DNA of 64,000 nucleotides, taken from positions 885,790,001 to 885,854,000 of the forward strand of contig CM057456.1 in the NCBI GenBank assembly GCA_016271365.2, in the 5' to 3' direction. Made by a program: the position numbers and the translations under genes. The stretch is from Neoceratodus forsteri. Taxonomy: Eukaryota; Chordata; Ceratodontiformes; Ceratodontidae. Every line of letters starts with the position of its first letter. The stretch's first letter is position 1. The notes below the pieces were generated by a model. That model did no database searches and was not told the DNA's origin. It worked only from the letters and a program-made list of their open reading frames with translations. Of this stretch, positions 22,266 to 32,519 are shown piece by piece.

Positions 22266-22908
22266 TTTATGTTATGTCACTGATATTTGGCTGTGAGGAT
22301 ACTGATGCCCTGCAAGAGGTAACGACAACCACAAGATGGCACTATGTGTTGAAGATTTGTTATTATATCTAAACAACCCCAGGAAAAGTACTCCAACAGT
22401 TCAGGAACTTCTTAAAGAATACGGCAAGCCAGCAGGCCATAAAATAAATTGGTTCAAAAGTGAGGCCCTAGCATAAAAGCGTTTAAGAATTTCTGCTCCA
22501 CAGTCCTCTCATCATGAAGCTGGTCCCTGTTATCAGATATTTAGGGATGAAGATGCCAGCCAACCTCTCCCAGTTATACAAGGAAAATATCCCCCCCTCC
22601 TAGTAAATGTCAAAAAGTAATGTGAGAGATGGGAGATGCTCCCTATCAGTCTGACTGGTACAATCAATGCCATCAAGATGGGCACACTGCCCAACTGCCT
22701 GCATCTTTTTCAATCCCTCCCCCCATTCATGTCCCAGATCATTTTTTTAAACAGTAGTGCAACATTCTGAACTGTTAAAATCCCCTATGAAGAGGGGCAG
22801 AACATGCCTGTATATGGGGAATTGTCCTTGTCAATGACAAGGAAAAACTGCCAGAATTAAAAGATCCATCCTTCAATAGTCACACTAGAGGGGAGGCCTG
22901 GCCTTAGA
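22266..22908 (+). mobile_element. L1/Tx1-like LINE ORF2, segment 2 (RT catalytic part and thumb)
   Basis: The reading frame gives 'LCVEDLLLYLNNP', in place of the L1 Y-A-D-D block, so both the Tyr and the first Ala/Asp are altered. 'LLKEYGKPAGHKINWFKSEA' follows, an L1-clade signature. It ends at 'RGGLAL' (22908), where a CR1 3' end starts. The next L1 residues (N-F-R) continue at about 23374. Confidence 0.7.
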
Positions 22909-23373
22909 AACACAGAATCTGTTAGAAGATAAGGACTGCCTGACCCACCCAGTCTGCCCATTTTTTCAAGTCTGCCCATTTTTCCCTGCCTATACTGTCA
23001 CTGTAGACCCTACGTGATCTCCGGCTACTTCTCCTCCCGTACAAGATTCCTTTGTGCCTATCCCCTGCATGCTCGAAGCCCACCACTGTTTTTACCCCTC
23101 ACCACCTCTACTGAAAGACTGTTCCAGGTGTCCACCAACTTTTCAGTGAAAATGTACTTCTTTACATCTCTCCTAAATTCCTCTCTTTCAGCTTTATTGC
23201 ATGCCCCCTTGTCCTTGTGCACCTTCTATTCTGAAAAATACTCACCTCCTGTAGCTTATTCACACCCCCATGAGGACATATAAGGTCACTATCATGTCTC
23301 CCTCTCCCTTCTCTCATTCAGGGTATACATACTGAAATTCCTCAGTCTTTCCTTATAGGACTTATAATGCAAC
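22909..23373 (-). mobile_element. CR1/L3-like LINE copy b, 3' fragment
   Basis: This short, 5'-truncated copy covers the LINE 3' end ('agaaacacagaatctgttag', 'ccacccagtctgcccatttt') and the ORF2 C-terminus. In the minus frame it shows the 'ERLFQVSTNFSVK'-type antisense of the 'VDxWNSLPxEV' tail block (about 23100-23160). It interrupts the L1 between 'GGLAL' and 'NFR'. Confidence 0.75.
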
Positions 23374-23583
23374 TTTAGAAATTATTAGAGGGCAGCACTG
23401 TTCTCTTGTTTTGTGGATGCTGGGAATGACATCACTCCAAGCTGGATATCCCTTGCAGAAGAAAACATTGCAGGAGGGTTACTGCATGGCTTGCTATCCC
23501 CACATCAAATAAAATGTCTCTGGTATCATGCAAAAAACCCTTTCTCACACACCCATAGCCATAAAATGAATAGTAGCACATAA
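23374..23583 (+). mobile_element. L1/Tx1-like LINE ORF2, segment 3
   Basis: L1 post-RT region: 'NFRNY' then 'RAALFSCFVDAG', 'WISLAEENIAGGLL' and 'NPFSHTPIAIK'. It ends at the left terminus of DIRS-II and continues at 29274. Confidence 0.6.
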
Positions 23584-23779
23584 GAAAAAATTACTCACCT
23601 TAGTAATTATGTTTCTTCTGATGGAGTCTTGCTGTATTCTAACAAATGCAGTTAGCCCCAGCCTTTGAACTGCCTCGGAGAACAAAGAGTTAACTTTCTA
23701 TGCCAGGCATAGAATGTTGAGCTCGAGCTCAACTGAGATCTCTGTCTGGAGTGATTTGAACTGCAACCGTCAGATTCTT
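23584..23779 (-). repeat. DIRS-II terminal repeat (3' end of the element)
   Basis: 'gaaaaaattactcacc', 'ttgctgtattctaacaaatg', 'gttaactttctatgccaggc', 'tcgagctcaactgagatctc' and 'ggagtgatttgaactgcaac' are matched in inverted order at 29106-29273. The outermost 16 nt coincide with the core motif of the internal complementary region. Confidence 0.85.
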
Positions 23780-24030
23780 ATGAGCAAAAACTCACTAACT
23801 ATTCTATGTAGAAATTGTAACATTTTTACTAGCCAACTGGCAACAAAAAGTTTTGGCTTCCCAAGGAAGACTCAAGTCAGGAAACCCAAAACCAAAAAAC
23901 AAACCTAATAAGAAAAACACCCAAACAGAGAAGAAGAGGGTATAAAAAGGTGCACCCCTGAGGTGCAACACTGCACCTGCCCACCCACTTCCCAAAAACC
24001 AGGTTCTGAGAGGGGAAGCAGGAAGGGAGG

Positions 24031-24130
24031 TCAGAATACAGCAAGACTCCATTAGAAGAAACAGAATTACTAAGGTGAGTAATTTTTTCTTCAAATAACA
24101 TGAAGTCTTGCTGTATTCTGACAAGTGCAG
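24031..24130 (-). repeat. DIRS-II internal complementary region (circle-junction copy)
   Basis: This equals the two termini joined: 'tcagaatacagcaagactcc' then 'aaggtgagtaattttttctt' match the left end in reverse, and 'tgaagtcttgctgtattctg' matches the right end. The core at 24074-24092 reads GAAGAAAAAATTACTCACC on the coding strand, the same as in DIRS-I. Confidence 0.9.
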
Positions 24131-24199
24131 ACTACCAAGCAGTACTCCCATGAAGGAGGGATAGAACCTACTTTGGGAATAGGCTCTGAAGTACTGCTG

Positions 24200-25205
24200 T
24201 GCCAAACCGAGCATCACTCCTAGCCTGGATATCCAGAGAGTAATGCTTGGTAACAGTATGGACTGTTTACCAGGTGGCTGCTTGACAAATTTCTAAGAGA
24301 GGAATATCCCTGGCAGCAGCCAGAGAAGCAGCTGTACCCTTGTAGAGTGCGCCCTCAGGCCTGAGGGTGGCATCTTTCCCAGTTTCTCATAGCAGAATTG
24401 TATGCTAGAAACAAGCCACCTGGCAATAGTTCTGTTAGTGGCAGGTTTGCCCTTACCCACCTCCCCATAAGTGAGGAACAACTGGAGGGAATCAAACCTG
24501 TGACCCTCGGTACACTCTATGTAGTAGCTAAAGGCTCTTTTAACATCTAAACTGTATAGCCTCCTCTCTCCTGAGGAAGAATGATCAGTGAAGAAGACAG
24601 TAAGAAACATAGACTGATTCAAGTGGAAGTCTGAAACCACTTTGGGCAAAACCCTTCTATTGGTTCTAAGGACCACTTTATCCCTATGAAAGAAGATAAG
24701 ATCAGGTTCCACTGACAGAGCTTGTAGTTCACTGATACATCTGGCAGAAGTAATGGCTACCAAAAACACAGTTTTCCAAGTCAGGTACAGTACTTAAGTT
24801 CTACTGAGGACATAGGCTCAAAGGGAGGTTGCATTAATTGAGCAATGCAAACATTTAAATCCCAGGCAGGGGCAGAGTCTCTAAAGGAAGGACTGGTATG
24901 AAGAAATCCCTTAAAAAATTTACAGAATATGGGATGAGATGATAGTGAGGAAGACTTCCCCACTGACAGAGAAGCAGAGACAGCTTACAAGTGTACCTTG
25001 AGAGTAGCTGGTCTGAGGCCTAGGCCATTAAGATGGACAATATAGTCCAGAACTGTAGGCAATTCAGCAGCGTCTGGAGAAATATGTTTCTTAGAACACC
25101 AAATGCTGAATCTCTTCCATTTGGAGTTATAAGCCTTTCTGGTGGAGGGCTTTTGAGAAGCTTTGAGAATATTCAGAACCCCGAGAGAGATGCAACTCTG
25201 CAAAC
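24200..25205 (-). pseudogene. DIRS-II tyrosine recombinase, nearly intact domains
   Basis: In DIRS elements this enzyme integrates the circular DNA copy. The N-terminal core-binding part is at 24985-25203 ('LNILKASQKPSTRKAYNSKW', 'LRPATLKVHL'). The middle is at about 24780-24960 ('HPIFCKFFKGFLH', 'PAWDLN'). The catalytic part is at 24293-24769: 'FLVAITSARCISELQAL', 'LFLTYGEVGKGKPATNRTIA' and 'LRAHSTR', giving the H-x-x-R motif at about 24340-24354. 'TKHYSLDIQ' (about 24228-24252) supplies the candidate nucleophilic Tyr. Stops or frame changes separate these pieces near 24293, 24780 and 24985. Expected active-site residues are present, unlike in DIRS-I, but the frame is broken. Confidence 0.8.
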
Positions 25206-25214
25206 TCTAACTCT

Positions 25215-27075
25215 TCAAGAGCCATGCCTTGAGATTGAGAGACTGAAGACTGGGGTACCAAATCCTCCCCTGAGAGGAGGTTAACAGGTTGTAATTCCTG
25301 GGAAGGGACAGGGGAAGATGGATTGCTAGGAACAGCTACGTGGGGTACCAAGGATGTCTGGCCTAGTCTGGAGCAATCAGAATCACTTTGCAAGGTTGTG
25401 ACCTTATCTTGACTAAAACTCTGAACAGAAGAGGGAAGGGAGGGAAGGCATACAGAAATTTCCCTTCCCAGTTCAGAACCAGAGCATCCAGGGGGACTGA
25501 GCCCAAGAGTGGGGGTCTGCCACAAAAGAGATGAAGTTGGTGATTGTCTGGGGCTGCAAAAAGATCTATCTCTGGAGTGCCCCACCTTGAAAAAATCACC
25601 TTAAATACCAGAGGGTCCAGGGACCATTCGTGATGGCCCTGTGAGATCCTGCTTAGTGCACCTGCTAGCACACTGTCCTTCTCTGGAAGGTGAACTGCTA
25701 TCAGAGAGGCTTGCAGGGAATAAGCCAGAGACCACAACTTCATGGCTTCTATGCACAAGGCCGCAGACCGAGTCTCCCCCCCCCGCTTGTTGATGTACCA
25801 CATGGTGGTGGTGTTGTCTGTTCTGACTTGAACCACCTTGTTCTGCACTGACTGAGAGAAAGCTTGCAGGGCCAGAAAAGCTGCCCTGAGTTCCAGGAGA
25901 TTGATATGGAGAAGAGATTCCTGAGGAGACCACAGTCCCTGGGCAGCTAGAGTCTCAAGATGGGCTCCCCAGCCCAGAAGGGGAAGCATCTGTAGTAAGG
26001 ACCACTGAATGAGACTGAGTGGCAAATGGAACTCCTTGTCTTAGATTGTCCTGATCCAGCCACCACTGAACGGCTTGGATCAGGGTCTGAGTTACTGGAA
26101 TCAGCTTGGTGAGGGAATCCTTCTTTTGGGACCAAAAGGCCCTCAGATGGAACTGAATGTCCCTCATCTGGAATCTTGCCCCTTGGACCACTGCTGTAGA
26201 AGCTGTCATGTGGCCCAAGAGCTGGAGAAATTGCCTTGCTGGTCGAGAAACCCGAAGGCAGAAGCCAGCTCTATAAGAACTCTTGCTCTTTCCAGAGGAA
26301 AAAAAGGCTCTTGCTTTGACAGTATCCAGCTCTGCTCCTATGAAGGTAAGGAGCTGCACTGGCTTGAGAACTGACTTGGGGAAGGTTGAGAATAAAGCCT
26401 AGAGAAGTGAGCACTTGTTGGGTCACTTGCAGGTCTAACTTGACTTGGTCTGGAGACTGTCCCACTATAAGCCAGTCATCCAGGTATGGAAAAATGGAAA
26501 TCTTTTTTTCTTGTTAGGAAAGCAACCACTACTGCCAGGCACTTTGTGAAAACCCTTGGGGCTGATGTTAGGCCAAAGGGCATTGCTTTGAACTGATAGT
26601 GGCCTGAGGGCAACTTGAACCTGAGGTGCTTTCTGTGGGAGCACCTGATGGGAATGTGGAAATAGGCATCCTTGAGGTCCAGGGAGGCTAGCCATTCTCC
26701 TGGCCTTAGAGAGGGAAGAATTATTCCCAGAGTTACCACCTTGAACTTTGGTTTTAAAAGATGTTTGTTCAGATATCTTAGGTCTAGGACGGGTCGCCAC
26801 TCCCCAGTCTTTTTTGGGGTAAGGAAGTACCTGGAGTACAGACCTTTGCCCCTGTGTAGGGTAGGAACTCTCTCTATGGCTCTTAAGGCCAGAAGAGATG
26901 AAACCTCTGCCTCTAGGGCAAGGGTTTCTGAGAGACCTGCAGGTGGAAAAGATCTGGCTCTCATCTTCTGAAATTTCTTGAAGCTGAGAACCAGTCCCTG
27001 GTTTACTACTTCCAGGACCCACTTATCTGAGGTAATAGACATCCAGTCCTGGACAAAGTAAGCCAGCCTGCCCAC
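25215..27075 (-). pseudogene. DIRS-II reverse transcriptase / RNase H, lightly damaged
   Basis: The open first part (26476-27075, 199 codons) has 'GEWRPVLDLRYLNKHL', 'WLASLDLKDAYFHIPI' and 'MPFGLTSAPRVFTKCLAVVV'. A one-base slip in an A-run (about 26505-26515) precedes the catalytic 'FPYLDDWLIVG', whose YLDD codons lie at 26475-26486. The palm and connection continue at 25955-26465. RNase H is at about 25555-26025 ('LTTDASPSGLG' at the frame edge, 'VRTDNTTTMWYINKRGG', 'LSRISQGHHEWSL'), followed by 'LFAAPDNHQLHLFCGRPP' and the C-terminal 'LNLKAWLL'. Relative to DIRS-I the catalytic acidic residues are kept. Three or more frameshifts prevent a single product. Confidence 0.85.
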
Positions 27076-27109
27076 TACTGGAATAGGAGAGTCGACCTGG
27101 GCAGACCCA

Positions 27110-28725
27110 TCAGGGTGTCTGCTTGGCAGGGGCCTTAGGCTGAGGAGTGGATGCAGCCCTGCTCAGCCCCCTTCTGCCGCTCCCTCTGAAGAACCCCCTC
27201 TGTAAAAAGGGAGAAGAGGCATGTGCTTGGTAAAAATGCCTATGAAAAGGCCTGCCCCTGCCCCTAGACTGCTGCCTTTGAGGAGTTGCTTGACTTTCTT
27301 TGGCCTGAGCACTCCTATATGTGGTCCTGTACTCATCCATTTTCTTCATGTAATTCTCTGTCTGCTCCTCAAACAAAGAATTACCCACTACAGGAAAGTC
27401 CATGGCCTAGCCTGGGTATCCTGTGAGAGGCTAGTACATCTGAGACAAGCCATTCTCCGAAGAGCTACAGATTTAGCCATAACTCTTGATGACACATCAT
27501 TGGAGTCCACAGCAGCATAAAATTGTACTTTTGATACCTCAATCCCATCTGCAGCCACCTTCTCCAGCTCCTTGGCCAGCTGGGGGAAGCCTGCTTAGCC
27601 AGTGCCAGTACAGTGTCCCACCTGGACTTCTGGTACCTGGCTGTATAGGCCATATAATTTGCCTGCCTGAGTCCCAAGGAAGATGCCAAGTACTGTTTCT
27701 ATGCCATGGCATCAATCTTCCTGGAGTCCTTATCTGGGGGGGTGTGAAGCCAAGGGAATATTTGCCTTAGCACAGGCAGCAGCCTGCACTACCCCAACAT
27801 GGCTGCATTGCTGGTACAAGAACTCCATGTCTGAGCCTGAAAGTGTATACCTCTTGTCCATTCTTCTATCCACAGGAGGTATAGTGTTAGGAGACTTTAG
27901 AATTTTTTGTGTCTGCTTCCCAAAAGATTTGTGGAGGGGAATAGACAGTCTCCTGGACTCTGGGATGTCCATCATTTCAACATAATCAGGCTCCTCTTGA
28001 TCCTCCAAAGTCTCCTCCATAGGGAGCTGGAGGGTTTCAGCCACCTTTCTGTAGAACATAAAGTGAGAAGGGGACCCAGAAAGCCTAGGAGGGGAAACAC
28101 CTGAAGGTCTGTCTGGGGAGATGTCCGGTTCCACAGGTACATCCAGACCCTCACTTTCAGCATCATAATCCTCAAATTCCACTTCCTCTTCAAACTCCAG
28201 CTCATAAAAATCTTCAAAGGTATAATCCTGAACCGGAGGAACCAACTGAACTGAACTCCTACCAGAAGGTGCCGGATCGGAAGGAACCGGGCGAAGCAAT
28301 TCCACAATCCGAATCGCTTTGGCTATCTCTTCGGTGGTAGGAACATGAACCTCTGGATCCGAACCAGACAATTTATCTTTGCATTTTCTTTTTGTCAGAA
28401 CCAATCCCTCGGAATTGGCTCTCCTTTTGCCCGAAGAAGTATCGCCCTGGTCAGAGGGCACTCCTTCTGGTTCGGTCGGAACCGAACCGGGCTGGCCATC
28501 CGGGTCAGCGGAATTCTCGGCCTCCTTTTCCCTCAGTCTACCTAATCTTTTCTCAAGGGTAGATTTTGGAAAATGTTTACATATTTGGCAGTCTGAATCG
28601 AGGTGGTCAAACCCCAGACAATAAACACAGTGGTGTGGGGGATTGGCCTTAGCAAAGAACTACTCCCACACTCCTGCAGTGTTGAAACCCAGTGGGTCTG
28701 TTTTTTTCTTGGGTTTCTCAGACAT
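27110..28725 (-). pseudogene. DIRS-II gag-like ORF with Cys/His knuckle, lightly damaged
   Basis: Probable start ATG at 28723-28725 ('MSEKPKKKTDPLGFN'). An in-frame stop follows about 19 codons later ('GVWE-stop-FFAKANPP'), then a zinc-knuckle-like 'HHCVYCLGFDHLDSDC' with a further C-x2-C-K-H. The long open stretch that follows (27730-28461) is acidic and proline-rich ('FEDFYELEFEEEVEFED') and ends at a C-run where a one-base slip breaks the frame (about 27737). The frame continues with 'LGLRQANYMAYTARYQKSRW' and 'FYAAVDSNDVSSRVMAKSVA'-type text. The C-terminal piece 27110-27403 has 'MKKMDEYRTTY' and a G/R-rich tail. Confidence 0.75.
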
Positions 28726-29105
28726 GGCCAACCCTAACCAGCTACCCTTTATTACATAACCGCCAGGCAAGACTCCCTTATCGGTTCCTAACCGTGTCAC
28801 GGGTATTGGAAAAAAACGTAGTAAAACACATTTTTTTTAGAACCGATAAGAACCGGTAATCACACACTAAGTAAACACAAAATCACTATCAAATGGTCGG
28901 TTCAGCCGAACCAACCACACTTTTTACAAGTTCCACACAGAAAATAGAACAATTCCTATCTAGTATTCACGGCACCACAGACAGAGACTGAACCGACTAT
29001 GCGGATAACTTTTACAGTTTAAAACCAATGAAAACTTGAAACTTTGACTTTTGAACCGAGCTGAAGGAGAAATCTCTGGAGTGACTGTTCAGTGAGGCAC
29101 AGTAA

Positions 29106-29273
29106 AGAATCTGATGGTTGTAGTTCAAATCACTCCAGACAGAGATCTCAACCGAGCTCGAGCTCAGCATTCTATGCCTGGCATAGAAAGTTAACTGTTT
29201 GTTCTCCAGGGCAGTTCAAAGGCTGGGGCTAACTGCACTTGTCAGAATACAGCAAGACTCCATGTTGTTTGAA
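29106..29273 (-). repeat. DIRS-II terminal repeat (5' end of the element)
   Basis: 'gttgtagttcaaatcactcc', 'ccgagctcgagctcagcatt', 'tgcctggcatagaaagttaa' and 'gtcagaatacagcaagactc' form the inverted partner of 23584-23779. 'tatgccaggcata' is itself palindromic. Confidence 0.85.
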
Positions 29274-29830
29274 ATATCTTGGGTACCCAGTGGGTGTCTC
29301 CTCCAAAGCTGCTCTGCAAGTGAGAGTTATAGACAATAAGGGATACAGTGTATTCCTGCACCAAGCCCTGTTGAGGTGGAAGAAGCAGGGGATTCAAACA
29401 ATAAGGGACACCTGTACTGGTGGCATGCTTAAATTATACACAGATATTAGAAACAAATTCCAAATGCAGCCAGGGGACTTCTTTGGTTATCTTAGGTTAA
29501 GAACATATTCGAGTGGAGTCAATCCCTATATTTCACCCCTAGAAGAAATCATATAAGGCTGCAGCTGGAGGTCAGGACTCTAACTGCCGTCTATAAACAG
29601 TTACAAGGAGCTTCTTATCTGGAGAATAAAGCAAGGGAGGCATGGAGTTCTGATCTTGGGTGCAGCATAGATGAAGAAATCTGGAATAAAGTGATCAAGC
29701 ATGTATACAGCTGCTCCAATACCAACAGGCTTTGATGAGTGCAGCTTAATTTTCTTTATAAAATGGCAAGACAAAATCTAGAAATTTTGTTGGCCGAAAG
29801 ACATCACCTAACCATGCATTAAATCAGTAT
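29274..29830 (+). mobile_element. L1/Tx1-like LINE ORF2, segment 4
   Basis: The L1 continues directly after DIRS-II: 'LGYPVGVSSKAAL', 'YSVFLHQALLRWKKQGIQTI', 'LYTDIRNKFQMQPGDFFGYL', then (shifted frame) 'AWSSDLGCSIDEEIWNKVIK' and 'FLYKMARQN'. This is the L1-clade region C-terminal to reverse transcriptase. It fades out near 29830 in a C-rich tract. Confidence 0.65.
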
Positions 29831-29939
29831 GAACACACAGTCGGGTGCCGAATCTCATCCCCCCCCCCCCAATACGACAACTACTAAGAGGGGTGTGGAT
29901 TGAACCTCTCGCTAGTTGGAATTTGCTTCTAATATTTGT

Positions 29940-30034
29940 GTATACTTTAAGAGTGGTACCAGTATAGGGGTCCCTTATTGTTTAGATTCCCTACTTCTTC
30001 TGTCTCAACAGTGCTTGGTGCAGGAATAGACTGT
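29940..30034 (-). mobile_element. Inverted L1 fragment
   Basis: The plus-strand text 'gtcccttattgtttagattc' then 'ttctgtctcaacagtgcttg' and 'tgcaggaata' is an inverted near-copy of 29330-29420. It is the same L1 ORF2 stretch ('VFLHQALLRWKKQG') in opposite orientation, about 600 bp away. Either an inverted duplication or a separate L1 piece; it abuts the start of CR1 copy c. Confidence 0.65.
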
Positions 30035-32519
30035 GTCCCTATACAGGCCTCCGGGGCACAGAGGGAGGAGGTAGACAAGGCAATAATGGAGGAAATACAC
30101 AGGATGGCGGAAAATGGGAAGGTATTACTGCTGGGTGATTTTAACATGCCAGATGTGGACTGGACCATCCCGACAGCTGCCTCAGCCAGGAGCCAAGGCA
30201 TCATAGAATCCTTGCAGGGGGCAGGCCTCAGGCAGTTGGTTCAGGAGTCCACCAGGGACATGGTGATTTTAGACCTTGTGCTGACCAGTGGAGAGAGAAT
30301 CAAGGGAGTCAGGGTGGATGGGCACCTAAGATCCAGTGACTACCACACAGTGTGGTTCAACATCAGTACAGTATCGCAGGAGAGCCACACAAAGACAAAG
30401 GTCTTGGATTTCAGGAGGGCAGACTTTGCTACTGTAGGATGGGGAGAGGGATCAAAGAAGTCCTGGCAAGAAGGGATCCAGGAGAGGGGTTGAGGAGCAG
30501 TGGGCACACCTAAAAGAAACCATAGTGGAAGCGACAAATCAGTGTATTAAGCTGAGTAACCAGTGAAAAAGAAGAAACAAACCACTATGGTTCACAAAGG
30601 TGTACCTAGAGAGACAGAGGGAAGCAGGGAAAGCTGTTAGGAGTGCGAAGGCACAAACAGAGGAGAGATTAGCATAGATGGTAAAGAGGAGGGATAAGAC
30701 ATTTTTTAGATATATTAGCGATAGAAGAAAGGCCAGGGAAGGGATAGTAAGGCTGAAAGGGGAGGAAGGTGTGTGTGTGTGTGTGTGTAGAGGGTGACCT
30801 AGAAAAAGCATCGATACTGAATGAATACTTTTGTTTGATATTCACAGTAGAGGAGGAGGGACAGGGACCACAACTAGGCAGCAGAAACAATGGGGAGGAA
30901 GGAAGAGAGAGAGAGAGAGAGGTAAACACCAGTCCTTTTGCAGAAGAGAGAGTCCTGAGGAACTCACAAAACTGAGGGTTCACAAAGTGATGGAACCCGA
31001 TGGTATACACTCCAGGATATTAAAGGAATTACAGATGGTGCTAGCAGCACTGCTGGTGGCCCTGTTTAGTGAGTAGCTCAATACAGGGGTGGTTCCAGAG
31101 GACTGGAATGGGGCAAATGTAGTCCCTCTTCACAAGAGTGGTAGCAGGGAGGAGGCAGAAAACTATAGGCCGGTCAGCCTCCCCTCAGTAGTGGGTAAGA
31201 TTATGGAGGTGCTGCCTAAGAGAAGGATTGTGAAACACCTGAAAAACATGGGGGCACAGGATCCTAGGCAGCATGGATTCACAGCAGGAAGGTCATGTCA
31301 AACAAATCTGAGTGACAAAGGAGGTGGATCAGGGAGGAGCGGTGGATATCACCTACCATGACTTCAGCGAGGTCTTCAACACTGTACTGCACAGAAAGCT
31401 GGCAAACAAGCTAGGTAGTCTGGTGGTGGGCCACAAAGTGGAAAACTGGGTTAGAAACTGGCTGAGGGACAGAAAGCAGAGGGTGGTATTAAATGGGATC
31501 GAGTCCAAGGAAAGAAGGGTGACCAGTGGGGTGCCTCAAGTATCAGTCCTGGGGCTAGTCCTTTTTATTGTTTTCATCAGTGACATTGCTGAAGCACTGG
31601 AGGGGAAGGTGTTCCTATTTGCAGATGATACCAAGATCTGCAACAGAGTAGACACTCATGACATGAGGGGGCTGAAAGAATGAGAAGGGACCTTGGAATG
31701 CTGGAAAAATTATCCAAAGTGTGGTAATTAAAATTTAATGCAAAGAAGTGCAAAATCATGCACCTGGGGTGAAGAAACCCTGTGGAGAGCTACAGGATGG
31801 GGGGGAGGGTGCTGACAGTCACCAGGGAAGAAAGGAACTTAGGGATAATCATCTCAGATGACCTAAAGGTGGGATGTTGGGGTGCACAGGAAGGGATATT
31901 ACTAACAGAAAAATGGAGGTGGTGATGCCATTGTACAAAACACTGGTGAGGCCTCATCTAGAATATAGTGTTCAGTTCTGGAGGCCTTATCTTCGCAAGG
32001 ACATAGACAGGGTAGAGGCGGTCTAGAGAAGGGTGACCAAGATGGTGTGGGGTTTGTATTAGAAAACATATGAGGACAGATTAAAAGACCTCAATATGTA
32101 TACATTGGAAGAGAGGGGGGAATGGGGGGTATATGATAGAGACCTTCAAGTATCTTAAAGGCTTCAATGAAGCGCAGGTGGGTGACATCTTTCAGTACAA
32201 GAGTTGTACAAGGATGAGGAGGCATGATATGAGATTGGAGGAGGGCAGGATAAGGGGAAATGTGAGGAAGATTTTCTTCATGGAAAAGGTGGTAGATGCT
32301 TGGAATAGTCTGCCCCAGGAAGTGGTGGGTGCTAACACAGTGGGGGGGGGGGGATTCAAGTATTCAAGGGATAGACATAAAGTAACCCTAGATGTGGGGA
32401 AGAGAGATGAAAGCCAATGACCAAGCAAGGTCAGTGGCTGCTGATGCAGACAGGGAATATGGGCAGACTAGGGGGGCCTAGCAGTCCTTATCTGCTATCA
32501 ACTACTATGTTAGTATGTA
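30035..32519 (+). mobile_element. CR1/L3-like LINE copy c, 5'-truncated
   Basis: The copy starts in the endonuclease ('LYRPPG'-like at 30035). 'KVLLLGDFNMPDVDWTIP' and 'SDYHTVWFNIS' follow, and the endonuclease ends at about 30440. The linker contains (gt)n at 30768-30789 and (ga)n at 30906-30921. Reverse transcriptase: 'LRVHKVMEPDGIHSRILKEL', 'NYRPVSLPSVVGKIMEVL', 'DPRQHGFTAGRSCQTNL', 'YHDFSEVFNTVLHRKL', 'RVTSGVPQVSVLGLVLF', 'LFADDTKICNRVDT' (FADD intact). The tail 'VDAWNSLPQEV' ends at 32420, and the 3' end is 'ccttatctgctatcaactac' and 'tatgttagtatgtat' at 32519. About five frameshifts or stops. Confidence 0.8.

Larger units (their letters stand above)
23584..29273 (-). mobile_element. DIRS-type tyrosine-recombinase retrotransposon (DIRS-II), nearly full length
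   Basis: This 5.69-kb element lies on the minus strand with every expected part. It has inverted terminal repeats (23584-23779 and 29106-29273) and an internal complementary region (24031-24130). The three coding regions are gag-like (27110-28725), RT/RNase H (25215-27075) and tyrosine recombinase (about 24200-25205). Decay is light: a stop in gag, a frameshift in a C-run in gag (about 27737), a frameshift just before the RT catalytic site and a few more. It inserted in an L1, whose reading frame continues on both sides. It is clearly younger than DIRS-I, but not intact. Confidence 0.9.

Noticed and set aside
25127..25585. 152-codon serine/proline-rich open frame on the minus strand
   Set aside because: It overlaps the RNase H C-terminus and recombinase start in another frame; the element's real motifs lie in the other frames.
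27730..28461. Long acidic, proline-rich open frame that could look like a novel host gene
   Set aside because: It continues in frame from the Cys/His-knuckle start of the DIRS-II gag region and lies between DIRS terminal repeats, so it is element-encoded.
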